Source: a virus
Virus record (IMG/VR): IMGVR_UViG_3300009049_000009
Span: 1-41,995 of that record
DNA length: 41,995 nucleotides
Direction: 5' to 3' (one strand)
Part shown: positions 19,891 through 28,094 of the stretch, piece by piece
Layout of the letters: every line of letters begins with the position of its first letter
How positions within the stretch are numbered: position 1 is the stretch's first letter
Position numbers and translations under genes: made by a program
Notes under the pieces: model-generated
The model's database searches: none
Told to the model about the DNA's origin: nothing
What the model saw: only the letters and a program-made list of their open reading frames with translations

Positions 19891-19926
19891 ATATATTATC
19901 GGTATCGTATCGTATTCTCTCTGTAA
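19891..19926 (-). promoter_or_regulatory. 35-bp promoter-like motif, diverged copy 11
   Basis: Minus-strand TACAGAGAGAATACGA, then CCGATAATATAT. The CTAAA part is replaced, making it the most diverged copy. It is the outermost left-arm copy, so the difference may change strength or timing. Confidence 0.55.
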
Positions 19927-20086
19927 ACGTATGCTTACGGAAACAAAAACGCACGGCTACGAAACAACCACCACCTGCGCAATAGCTCGGGCCCGGACAG
20001 GAAAAGCCAGAACCAGGCACGAAATCACACGCAAAAGCCGAAACCGTACGGCAAAACCCAAAAAAAGGCAGGGGCCCCGGTAAAAC

Positions 20087-20108
20087 AAAACGCGTTTTCC
20101 TATAGGAA
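20087..20108. repeat. Two overlapping 12-bp perfect palindromes
   Basis: AAAACGCGTTTT (20087-20098) and TTCCTATAGGAA (20097-20108) overlap by two bases. Such stacked dyads are typical protein-binding sites. Confidence 0.7.
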
Positions 20109-20174
20109 CAAGGGCATTAAGGTAAGGTGTAACCCCTATGCTCTCTATATATAATATTTTTTTTTAAAAAATAG

Positions 20175-20220
20175 TGTGACAATAGGTAGTTATATATAAT
20201 AGTAGTAGGCTATCGTCGCA
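20175..20220 (+). promoter_or_regulatory. 46-bp palindromic promoter/operator, copy C, right-arm promoter candidate
   Basis: TGTGACAATAGG (20175-20186) and GCTATCGTCGCA (20209-20220) flank a core with TATAAT at 20195-20200. It points toward the first structural gene 64 bp away, so it may switch on the late arm under the same regulator as the HTH gene. Confidence 0.6.
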
Positions 20221-20283
20221 TTATTGAGTATTGTAAGTATTGAGGCTTTTGTGTAAGTATATAAGGTATACAGAAACCATATT

Positions 20284-20547
20284 ATGGCAAAACCAAGAAG
20301 AAAAGGCGGACCGAAGCAAAAATTAAGTCCAGCAGCAGCAAAAGCTAAAGCAATCAGGGATAAAAAGTATGCTATGACCGACAGGAGAAGGAAAATGAAG
20401 GCAGAAAGTCAAAAGATAGATTGTCCTAACGGTTATGATTATGATCATAATACCAGAAAATGTGTTACATCGTCTCATAACAGAGGTGGAACGCAGGGTA
20501 GAAGTAAAAAAGACGGTACTAAAGCCGAACGTAAACAAAATAAATAG
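20284..20547 (+). CDS. Small basic phage protein, 87 aa
   Basis: Lys/Arg-rich throughout (MAKPRRKGGPKQKLSPAAAK onward) with a central CPNGYDYDHNTRKC segment whose two Cys may pair or bind metal. It is the first right-arm gene, 3 bp before the next. Composition suggests DNA association or a small virion component. Confidence 0.65.
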   Translation: MAKPRRKGGPKQKLSPAAAKAKAIRDKKYAMTDRRRKMKAESQKIDCPNGYDYDHNTRKCVTSSHNRGGTQGRSKKDGTKAERKQNK

Positions 20548-20550
20548 AAC

Positions 20551-21000
20551 ATGTCAAATATATCAAGTTTCCCTACAGCTATTCCAGATGGCGATGATCT
20601 AATACTGGGCTCACAAATAGATGTGGCAGGTATACCAAGTACAAAAAACTTCACAGTACAAAGTATTGTAAACAAAACACCTGCTTTAAGTTTAGGTTAT
20701 ACTTCTTTAGTACAACTATTAAATCAAACAGGGGCCGCAGCTCCAGTAGCTACAGAAGTTTACAACAATACGGGTCAAACATTTACGTGGTCTTATATTA
20801 GTAATGGTATTTATAGAATAACAAGTACAGGCACACCTTTTACAATCGGTAAGACAATTGTTTTTTTAAATTTAGGTTCACAGCCTCCATCTAGTCTATA
20901 TGATATATCTTGGGAAAGAATTAGTGATACTACCATAGAAATTTCAGCACAGTCTGGGGCTATAATAAACGGTTCTTTTGAAATAAAAATATACAACTAA
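20551..21000 (+). CDS. Putative tail-associated structural protein, 149 aa
   Basis: The start MSNISSFPTAIPDGDDLILGSQ, DVAGIPSTKNFTVQSIV resembles the N-terminal module used by several phage neck/tail fibre proteins to set up 'parameters' before a beta-rich region. The rest is Thr/Ser/Gly-rich beta-type. The next genes begin with a similar module, so this is a short member of a fibre family. No enzyme motif. Confidence 0.6.
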   Translation: MSNISSFPTAIPDGDDLILGSQIDVAGIPSTKNFTVQSIVNKTPALSLGYTSLVQLLNQTGAAAPVATEVYNNTGQTFTWSYISNGIYRITSTGTPFTIGKTIVFLNLGSQPPSSLYDISWERISDTTIEISAQSGAIINGSFEIKIYN

Positions 21001-21003
21001 AAC

Positions 21004-21861
21004 ATGGCAATAATATATTCATACCCATATGATCAGATTATAACTGATACAGATGCATGGGTAGGTACTGATTCCGTCAATAGACAGACAAAGCAATATA
21101 CAGCAAAGGCGGTAGCGGATTACTTGAATATAAACGGCAAGGTAGCAATTGCAGGGCAGATGAATTATCAGTTTGTTCAAGATCCTTCTTTTAAAGGAGG
21201 CACTTTTGCTTTTGCAGCCGGAAGCGGTGGTGGCACTCCTTGGTCTAGTATTACTTCTATAGTAATATCGAACATGGATCTATCGGGTCAGATTGTTTCA
21301 CCTTTCTTAGAATATCTTATAGATGAACAAGTAATGTTTCAAGATGTAGCCGGCAAAGGTTCGTTTGGGCATTATATAATGAGAGGGTACACGCAGATAG
21401 GTACAACTAACTTTTACACATTAACATTAGAATATTTAGGAGGAAATGGTTCCATAACAATGGATAGCTATTACACTCTTGTAAACTTCTATCTAGAACT
21501 CGGTGCAACAGGTGTTGACAGCGTTGATGCTTCTGATACTACGTTTATAGATATGACACCTACGACACCTCAAACAGGTAACGTAGAAATTACAGCATCA
21601 TTGTCAGCTACTGGTACGCCTGATAATACTAAATTCCTAAGAGGAGATAATGTTTGGGCTAGAGCGAACGAAACATACACATTTGTACAAGCAGGAGCTA
21701 GTGCAACGTGGACAGTTCAGCATAACCTAAATAAGTTTCCTTCTGTAACTATGACTTTGTCCACCGGGCAGAAAGGTTACGGAGATATAGTATACATCGA
21801 TGAAAACAATTTAACAATAACCTTCGCTTCTGCTGAATCAGGCAAAGCATATATGAACTAA
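21004..21861 (+). CDS. Putative tail/fibre protein, 285 aa
   Basis: Starts MAIIYSYPYDQIITDTDAWVG followed by QTKQYTAKAVADYLN, the same opening logic as the 149-aa gene. Later it has FLRGDNVWARA, a 'TPDNTKFLRGDNVW' segment that recurs as TYLRGDNTWA in the next protein, and a C-terminal beta domain ending in GKAYMN. The repeated RGDN-W element is common in phage fibres. Probably a virion protein; receptor or assembly role unknown. Confidence 0.7.
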   Translation: MAIIYSYPYDQIITDTDAWVGTDSVNRQTKQYTAKAVADYLNINGKVAIAGQMNYQFVQDPSFKGGTFAFAAGSGGGTPWSSITSIVISNMDLSGQIVSPFLEYLIDEQVMFQDVAGKGSFGHYIMRGYTQIGTTNFYTLTLEYLGGNGSITMDSYYTLVNFYLELGATGVDSVDASDTTFIDMTPTTPQTGNVEITASLSATGTPDNTKFLRGDNVWARANETYTFVQAGASATWTVQHNLNKFPSVTMTLSTGQKGYGDIVYIDENNLTITFASAESGKAYMN

Positions 21862-21863
21862 TT

Positions 21864-23108
21864 ATGGCAATACCTTTTTTAAATAACATTAATCTTAGCG
21901 ATAATCAATTACAAAACGCTAAGCTACATATCACCGGTACGGCACCAACTGCTGCAGCGGCGCAGATATACTTTGACAGTAGCGATACGACAGCTAAGTA
22001 CTATTCAAATGCAACAGATACTTGGGTTAGTTTAGTTCAAACTGATTTTGCAAATGGTACCTATGTAAGTTTAACAAATAGTGGGACATCGATAAAAAGA
22101 GTGTACACTGTAGATTTATCTGCCACTGGGACTAAAGATGCAACAACATATTTAAGAGGAGACAACACATGGGCTGCTTTAGCTGATATATACAGCTGGA
22201 ACCTATCTGCCAACGGCGGAACCGCTGAATCAGTAGAAGATAATGAAACGGTTGATTTCATACAAGGAGGTACTACAACAATAACTAGATCAGGTAAGGA
22301 TATAACCATATCTTCAGCAGATCAATTCGTAGGTACACTAACTGGTATTGGAGCGGGTACTTATGTAACAATTGATAATACAACCCCTGCTGTTCCAATT
22401 GTAAACGTCGAAGGAACTGAAGCTGCTACTGTAAGTAAGTTAGTAGCTAGAGATTCTAGCGGTTATGGTTATGTGGCAACACCGGCATCCGGCGATAGTT
22501 CAACTAAAATAGCAACGACTGCTTACGTACAGGAAACTTTAACAGGTTTATTAGAATTCAAAGGTGGTTTCAATGCTAACACCGGTGCAATTGTTGGTGG
22601 AGGTAATCTAACAAGTGGTGCAACTAGGGTTGCAGTTGAAGTTGGTGATTACTATGTTGTAACTGTTGCAGGTGATTTCTTTGGAAACGCAGCAACACCA
22701 TTAACGCCAGGTGATTCAGTTATAGTTCAAACAGCCGCAGCAGCCGGCGCTTCTACGGAAGCAGATTTTATAGTAGTGCAATCAGACACAGACCTTGCTA
22801 CATTGACAACAGTAGGTATTGGTAATGTAAATGCAGGTACTGGAATAAGTGTTGCTTATGCATCGGGTACGGCAACTGTGACAAACACAGATACAAATTC
22901 TTCAAACACATACGCTGTAACAATAACAGATACGGCGACTATAACTCATAGCTTAGGAACTAAAGATGTTATTATACAGCTTTACGATGTAACGACCGAT
23001 GAAACCGTTTACGCAGATGTTGAAAGAGGATCTACTTCTCAAGTAACAATTACATTTGCTGCAACGCCAACTAATAGCGTTAGGGTTTTGGTGCAGAAGA
23101 TAGGTTAA
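21864..23108 (+). CDS. Putative tail fibre protein, 414 aa
   Basis: Starts MAIPFLNNINLSDNQLQNAK and reads AAAAQIYFDSSDTTAKYYSN with a W, a common fibre beta-prism-like opening. It contains TYLRGDNTWAAL and a long Thr/Ala/Gly/Val-rich repetitive region. The C-terminus (TDTATITHSLGTKDVIIQLY, TPTNSVRVLVQKIG) is a beta-sandwich type end. It shares modules with the preceding gene and sits next to the large fibre, so they may form one adsorption apparatus. Confidence 0.75.
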   Translation: MAIPFLNNINLSDNQLQNAKLHITGTAPTAAAAQIYFDSSDTTAKYYSNATDTWVSLVQTDFANGTYVSLTNSGTSIKRVYTVDLSATGTKDATTYLRGDNTWAALADIYSWNLSANGGTAESVEDNETVDFIQGGTTTITRSGKDITISSADQFVGTLTGIGAGTYVTIDNTTPAVPIVNVEGTEAATVSKLVARDSSGYGYVATPASGDSSTKIATTAYVQETLTGLLEFKGGFNANTGAIVGGGNLTSGATRVAVEVGDYYVVTVAGDFFGNAATPLTPGDSVIVQTAAAAGASTEADFIVVQSDTDLATLTTVGIGNVNAGTGISVAYASGTATVTNTDTNSSNTYAVTITDTATITHSLGTKDVIIQLYDVTTDETVYADVERGSTSQVTITFAATPTNSVRVLVQKIG

Positions 23109-23127
23109 TAATAATAAAATTTAATAC

Positions 23128-26100
23128 ATGAAGTTTAAAAGTAATATAGAGGTACAGGCTGGTATAGAAGACAAAGACGGTCAGGTAGGAAGCAGTGGTC
23201 AAATACTAGCTTCAACTGGTAGTCAAGTTGATTGGATAGATCCAGCCAGTATAGTTACATCGGCCACAGATGTAATTATAGAGTGTAAAAACACTTCAGG
23301 TGTTACTATAACAAAAGGCACGCCAGTTTACCAAACAGGTAATGTTGGTGCTACGGCTGTTATAGAGATAGCAGTAGCTGATGCTTCAGATGAAGATAAG
23401 ATGGCTGCTATTGGACTTTTACAGTCTGACCTTATAAATAATGCTTTTGGATATGTAGTTGTAACAGGAGGGCTTTTAAACATCACCACATCACCTATAG
23501 ACGGATCGACTCCTACTGTTGGAGATACAATATATGTAAAACCAGGAGGTGGACTTACACTTACAAAACCAACCGGAGTTAATTTTATACAAAACGTAGG
23601 TTTAATAGGTAAAGTATCTGGCGGTAACGCTGGATCAATTACTGTATCTTCTATAATGAGGAGCAATGACGTACCAACACCTTTATATATAGATCATGAT
23701 AATCAACGCTTAGGGATCGGAACGACTAGTCCTAACACCTTACTTGATGTGTCTAGCGGAAATTTTGGGGCAACTGCGCCTACGGTAAGAATAACAAACA
23801 CCATAAACGTTGGTGATTGGTCTCCAGTTACAAGCGATTTAGGTAGATTTGAATTTTTCACAGATGACACTTCTGGAAATGCACCATATACTTTAGGGTA
23901 CATTGGAATAAAAAATGATTATACAACAGGTGCTCCAACTTTGCCCAGTGGAGCAATGGTGTTTGCAACAACCACGTATAATGCTTTAGGCGGAGCCGTG
24001 GAAAGAATGCGTATTGATAGTTCAGGCAACGTAGGTATCGGAACGACTAGTCCTGGCACTCTTCTTGAGATATCTGGAAACTCACAAGCGTCAACACCTG
24101 CTTTACGTGTAAATTGCACTGATTCTAGTGTTCAGCTAAATCAAGTTGCTGGAGCTGTTCAGTTTTCAGTTAACGACGCTTCAACACCAGGAGCTGGTGT
24201 AAAAACTTCTATAAATAGTATAGCTTTAAATAGTATAGGTAGTAGTTATGGATTAGGGTTTAACACTACTAGTGGTGTTAATAACGTTGAGCGTATGCGT
24301 ATAGACTCAGACGGTAACGTAGGTATAGGAACGACTAGTCCTCCAAAAAAGCTTAGTATATCTGGAACTAAAAATACCTCTATAATTCGCTTAGGAAGTA
24401 CAACTAATGGTTCATCTTGGTCAATTGGTGATAAAATTGGAGCAATTGAATTTAGTTCAGCAGATGGGTCAGGAGCAGGATCAGGAGTTAAAGCGTCTAT
24501 ATCATACGAAGTAGAAGCAGGAACAACGGGCTCAACTAATTCAATGGTATTTAGCACAGCAGGTACAAGTGCTGGTACTAACAATACAGAAAGAATGCGT
24601 ATTACCGCAGCAGGAAACGTAGGCATCGGGACGACTAGTCCTGCTTATCAACTTACGCTAGGGGGTAATGCTGTTGGCAGCACTGAAGGTTTAAGAATAA
24701 ACGACCCTTCAAATGCAGCGTATGGTGCTCATTTTAGTTTTTCTGATACGCCTAGTGAGGTTTGGATTGGTGGAGTAACAAATAACACTTATAATTCAGC
24801 AATAAGTATACATAGGGATACTACTAGAGCCATAACAATAGATATCAACAGCAACGTAGGTATAGGGACGACTAACCCAGGGTCTAAGTTAGATGTAAAA
24901 AGTTTAGCAACAACTGCTGAAACTATTGCACAATTCGGTAATGGTAATATACAAGGCGGATTAAAAATTAAAACTAACGGAAACTTAGAATGGGGTCTTG
25001 AAACTTTAAACGCACGTAGCTTAACATTGGGTACTAACAATACAGAAAGAATGCGTATTGACACAGTAGGAGCAGTGATTATAGGTGATCAACCAAAAAT
25101 CGACACAGCTACGAAATTGCAAGTTAGTGGCAGTAGTTCAGGAGTAACTTCAATTTGGAGCAATGCAGACGATATAGTATTTCAAAACAATAATAACGTA
25201 GGAATTACACTTGCCTCTCCAAACACGGGTATAGCTACTATAGCTTTTGCGGACCCAGAAAGTGTACAAGCAGGTTTTATACAATATAAACATACTGATA
25301 ATTCAATGAGTTTTGCTACAAATGGCAATAACACAAGGATCTTTATTAACTCAAGCGGCAACGTAGGTATAGGAACGACTACTCCTGACGCTCGATTAGA
25401 TGTAGATAAAAGCGTTATAATAGGAAGTGAATCAACAGCCACCTCAACAACAAATATTGAAAACGTATTAAAAGTTAAAGGTAAGAATAATTATTCTGAC
25501 GGCACAACTTGGTATGGAGATTACGGGCAAATATTATTAAGTGCTACTAACAACATGACATCAAGTGCTAGGCAGTTTTTAATAACAAATGCTTTAGATA
25601 ATAATAAATTTGCCATTATTAGATCAACTGATTGGTCAACGCCTCCATTAACAAACTCAACAGCAGCTGGTGTAAATAGCGGTACAGCTGATTTCGTTAT
25701 AGACAATGGGGGAAGCATCGGTATAGGAACGACTAGTCCTGATGCTAAGTTAGATGTTAATGGAGCTGTTATAACAAGAGGAAACTTAGGCTTCATTAAC
25801 TACGCTACGCAATCCGAAGCTTACTACACAAAAATAGGTACACAATACAATTACAATGAGTCCTTTGTAATAGAGCATAAGCAACAAAAAATAATGACAT
25901 ATTCCGATAGTGACGGGTTGGGATTAGCTTTAAACGGTGCTGGGCTTATAAGATTTATGAACGGCTCAAACGAAAGAATGAGAATTTCAGGTAATGGAAA
26001 CGTAGGTATCGGAACGACTAATCCTAGAACTAAGTTAAATGTAAAAGGTACTAGCTCAGAAGGCGGTGGGGTTTTAACTTTAGAAAACTCAACAACATCT

Positions 26101-26877
26101 ACAGGTATTGCTGACTATGTTGGTAAAATTCAGTTTTATGGAAATGACAGCGGAACTGGAGCAAGTGGCATAAGAGCTTCTATTGATGCAAATATACAAG
26201 GCTACAATGGAGAAACTGATTTAGTTTTTAGCACAGCTCCCGCTAGTGGAGCCAACACAGAAGCAATGCGTATTGACCAAAACGGCAACGTCGGCATCGG
26301 GACGACTAGTCCTCAAGCTAAACTTCACGTATCAGGAGGTTCTTCTATTGAAACAACTTTAATAGTTGGCGCTGAAGGAACTGGTTCTGATAAATCGGCA
26401 AGAGTGTTTTTAAATGAAGGAGAGGGAGGAGTTTCCAATTCAAAAGACTATGGATTTTCACTAGCTTATGATGGACAAGGTGCTCAATATGGGGGATTAT
26501 CCGCAAACCAATTCGGAATACTTAGACATAACAACAGTGCTGTTGGAGGGGCTGTAATGGTTATGAATAGAACTAATAACAACACAACGTTTACAGGGAC
26601 AGTTACAGGAACTAACTTTATACTATCTTCTGATGAAAGGCTTAAGAAAAATATTGAAGAGGTTGACAATAAATCTATTAAAGCAGATTGGAAAACTTTT
26701 GAATTAAAAACCGAAAAAGGACAAAAAAGATACGGAGTTATAGCTCAAGAGTTAGAAAAGACCAACCCAGAGTTTGTAAGAGAAGACACACAAGGGTTTA
26801 AGTCAGTTGCTTATATAGATTTACTAATCGCTAAAATTGCTGAGTTAGAAGCAAGATTAGAAAAAGCAGGAATATAA
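23128..26877 (+). CDS. Large tail fibre with GIGTT repeats and C-terminal S74 chaperone domain
   Basis: This 1249-aa protein opens with MKFKSNIEVQAGIEDKDGQV and then has nine GNVGIGTTSP-type repeats, each followed by a KLDV/LLEI-type strand and usually preceded by ERMRI. The C-terminus from about residue 1167 is SSDERLKKNIEEVDNK, ending YIDLLIAKIAELEARLEKAG: a peptidase S74 intramolecular chaperone. Ser1168 and Lys1173 sit at the +5 spacing of the self-cleaving dyad. Such domains trimerise the fibre and are cut off. Confidence 0.92.
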   Translation: MKFKSNIEVQAGIEDKDGQVGSSGQILASTGSQVDWIDPASIVTSATDVIIECKNTSGVTITKGTPVYQTGNVGATAVIEIAVADASDEDKMAAIGLLQSDLINNAFGYVVVTGGLLNITTSPIDGSTPTVGDTIYVKPGGGLTLTKPTGVNFIQNVGLIGKVSGGNAGSITVSSIMRSNDVPTPLYIDHDNQRLGIGTTSPNTLLDVSSGNFGATAPTVRITNTINVGDWSPVTSDLGRFEFFTDDTSGNAPYTLGYIGIKNDYTTGAPTLPSGAMVFATTTYNALGGAVERMRIDSSGNVGIGTTSPGTLLEISGNSQASTPALRVNCTDSSVQLNQVAGAVQFSVNDASTPGAGVKTSINSIALNSIGSSYGLGFNTTSGVNNVERMRIDSDGNVGIGTTSPPKKLSISGTKNTSIIRLGSTTNGSSWSIGDKIGAIEFSSADGSGAGSGVKASISYEVEAGTTGSTNSMVFSTAGTSAGTNNTERMRITAAGNVGIGTTSPAYQLTLGGNAVGSTEGLRINDPSNAAYGAHFSFSDTPSEVWIGGVTNNTYNSAISIHRDTTRAITIDINSNVGIGTTNPGSKLDVKSLATTAETIAQFGNGNIQGGLKIKTNGNLEWGLETLNARSLTLGTNNTERMRIDTVGAVIIGDQPKIDTATKLQVSGSSSGVTSIWSNADDIVFQNNNNVGITLASPNTGIATIAFADPESVQAGFIQYKHTDNSMSFATNGNNTRIFINSSGNVGIGTTTPDARLDVDKSVIIGSESTATSTTNIENVLKVKGKNNYSDGTTWYGDYGQILLSATNNMTSSARQFLITNALDNNKFAIIRSTDWSTPPLTNSTAAGVNSGTADFVIDNGGSIGIGTTSPDAKLDVNGAVITRGNLGFINYATQSEAYYTKIGTQYNYNESFVIEHKQQKIMTYSDSDGLGLALNGAGLIRFMNGSNERMRISGNGNVGIGTTNPRTKLNVKGTSSEGGGVLTLENSTTSTGIADYVGKIQFYGNDSGTGASGIRASIDANIQGYNGETDLVFSTAPASGANTEAMRIDQNGNVGIGTTSPQAKLHVSGGSSIETTLIVGAEGTGSDKSARVFLNEGEGGVSNSKDYGFSLAYDGQGAQYGGLSANQFGILRHNNSAVGGAVMVMNRTNNNTTFTGTVTGTNFILSSDERLKKNIEEVDNKSIKADWKTFELKTEKGQKRYGVIAQELEKTNPEFVREDTQGFKSVAYIDLLIAKIAELEARLEKAGI
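23719..26313 (+). repeat. Nine dispersed copies of a GGAACGACTAGTCCT element in the fibre gene
   Basis: Copies start at 23719, 24040, 24328, 24628, 24865, 25372, 25726, 26011 and 26299. They encode GTTSP-type residues. Six of nine keep the 8-bp palindrome GACTAGTC exactly, with fixed codon choice at Thr-Thr-Ser, more conserved than the protein alone would need. Confidence 0.8.
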
Positions 26878-27623
26878 TGCCAGGTGTACCAAATACAACA
26901 GATTTCTCACTAGCAGATGTTATAGCAGCGGTGCTACCCTCGTCTAATGATTTAGATGAATGTTTTACAGACGCGATTCAAGGAGCTTTTAATTATACTT
27001 ACAATCCAGGTGGTAATCAAAACACCAACCTTTTAAATTTTAGAGATTACGGTAATGACACAGCTGCTCAAAATCAAGTGTATATTACACCTGATGAATT
27101 TAATCCTACAGGAGCCTGCTCGACCAGTAGAACTGTACTTGCTTGGAAAAACAATAATCCAAATTCAGTTCAGAATGGAGATAAATTTTGGGAAGATGAT
27201 AATGGGTCACCAGGTGATCCCTACCCAGGAGGTGGAGCATTTCAGTTTTTTGGTGCTTTTACAGGGCTAAACTCTGCAAGTTTTAAATTATCTAGTTTAG
27301 GTATTGCTTCAAACGTAACTTTTTGTAGTTTACCTTCATTAGTATTATCTGATGTATATTATTTCCCTTCAGGAAGTTCTACACCGACAACCCCAGTAGA
27401 TTATTATTATAGTAGTACTATTGGAAATGCAAGTAATTTATCGGTTGGAGATATTATTTATACAGATGCTGCATTAACAACTCCTCTAAATTATGTGTCA
27501 TCTTACTATCTTCAAAACGGAAGTTCAGCCACAACAACTCACTGTACTACATCTTTTGTTGCTGTTATGTCAATTTCTGGAGTGTCAGGAGTTATTAAAG
27601 AAATTGGTTGTGATAGCCCATAA
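26877..27623 (+). CDS. Structural or adhesion-like protein, 248 aa
   Basis: Starts MPGVPNTTDFSLADVIAAVL and then NDLDECFTDAIQGAFNYTYN, LLNFRDYG, a pattern found in short proteins next to fibres in Bacteroidetes phages. The middle is Gly/Pro/Ser-rich and the end is beta-type with Cys. Start codon overlaps the fibre stop, so it is translated right after the fibre and may be a fibre tip or assembly partner. Confidence 0.65.
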   Translation: MPGVPNTTDFSLADVIAAVLPSSNDLDECFTDAIQGAFNYTYNPGGNQNTNLLNFRDYGNDTAAQNQVYITPDEFNPTGACSTSRTVLAWKNNNPNSVQNGDKFWEDDNGSPGDPYPGGGAFQFFGAFTGLNSASFKLSSLGIASNVTFCSLPSLVLSDVYYFPSGSSTPTTPVDYYYSSTIGNASNLSVGDIIYTDAALTTPLNYVSSYYLQNGSSATTTHCTTSFVAVMSISGVSGVIKEIGCDSP

Positions 27624-27646
27624 TATAAATAAATAAATAAATAAAT

Positions 27647-28012
27647 ATGATTACTTACAAATGGGATATCCCAACAATGAATGCTCACATTCAAGCTGAA
27701 GGTGAAGACAACGTAATTTACACAGTACATTACAGATACACAGGTTCAGAAGAATCTGGAGGAGTTACTTATTTATCAACTAACATTGGAACACAAAGTT
27801 ACACATATGTAGCAGGTGAACCTTTTACACCTTATGAAAATACAGAGGCTTTTGAAGCTGTAGTTATTGGGTGGCTTGAAGGATCTTTAGACGTAACATC
27901 AATGCAAGCTAGCATAGCTGCAAATATACAATCTCAAATTACACCAGTAAATGAAGATTTATATTTTACGTGGCAAAATCCAACGCCTCCAGTTCCTCCT
28001 GTTGAAGAATAA
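27647..28012 (+). CDS. DUF7936-like conserved phage protein, 121 aa
   Basis: Starts MITYKWDIPTMNAHIQAEGE and continues NVIYTVHYRYTGSEESGG; the end is Pro-rich (WQNPTPPVPPVEE). I associate this opening with a conserved marine-phage family next to fibres. The leader is a clean TAAATAAATAAATAAAT run, typical of Bacteroidetes initiation. Probably virion-associated; role unknown. Confidence 0.7.
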   Translation: MITYKWDIPTMNAHIQAEGEDNVIYTVHYRYTGSEESGGVTYLSTNIGTQSYTYVAGEPFTPYENTEAFEAVVIGWLEGSLDVTSMQASIAANIQSQITPVNEDLYFTWQNPTPPVPPVEE

Positions 28013-28032
28013 ATAGGTAAAAAAAACCTAAA

Positions 28033-28067
28033 ACGGGTAATAATACTCGTATACCTGAAAAGGTATA
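28033..28067 (+). terminator. Tandem hairpins between fibre and GroEL genes
   Basis: ACGGGT (28033-28038) pairs with ACTCGT (28045-28050), and TATACCT (28050-28056) pairs perfectly with AGGTATA (28061-28067) around a GAAA tetraloop. The second stem lacks a strong U-run, so it could stabilise or separate messages rather than fully terminate. Confidence 0.5.
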
Positions 28068-28094
28068 ATCAAATCAAATTAAATTTAATTAAAT

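Larger units (their letters stand above)
19927..20283. other. Divergent intergenic region with a GC-rich palindrome cluster
   Basis: It separates the minus-strand arm from the plus-strand arm. Lines 19981-20100 are about 50-57% GC by hand count against roughly 35% elsewhere. Perfect palindromes: CGGGCCCG (19988), CCGTACGG (20044), GGGGCCCC (20071), AAAACGCGTTTT (20087) and TTCCTATAGGAA (20097). It then becomes strongly AT-rich before copy C. It could be an origin, a repressor region or a packaging site. Confidence 0.6.

Noticed and set aside
19856-20020. Long upstream extension of the 55-aa frame (Cys/Pro/Gly-rich)
   Set aside because: It crosses promoter-like copy 11 and the GC-rich palindromes, and its composition does not look like a protein of this phage; ATG at 19855 fits better.
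23719-26313. Diversity-generating retroelement or CRISPR-like array
   Set aside because: Repeat spacing is irregular and in-frame with protein, no reverse transcriptase or template repeat is seen, and no short regular spacers exist.
23328-26669. Many minus-strand open frames opposite the fibre gene
   Set aside because: They are Pro/Val/Ile-rich, follow the fibre repeat period, and lack leaders; they mirror the repeated codons.
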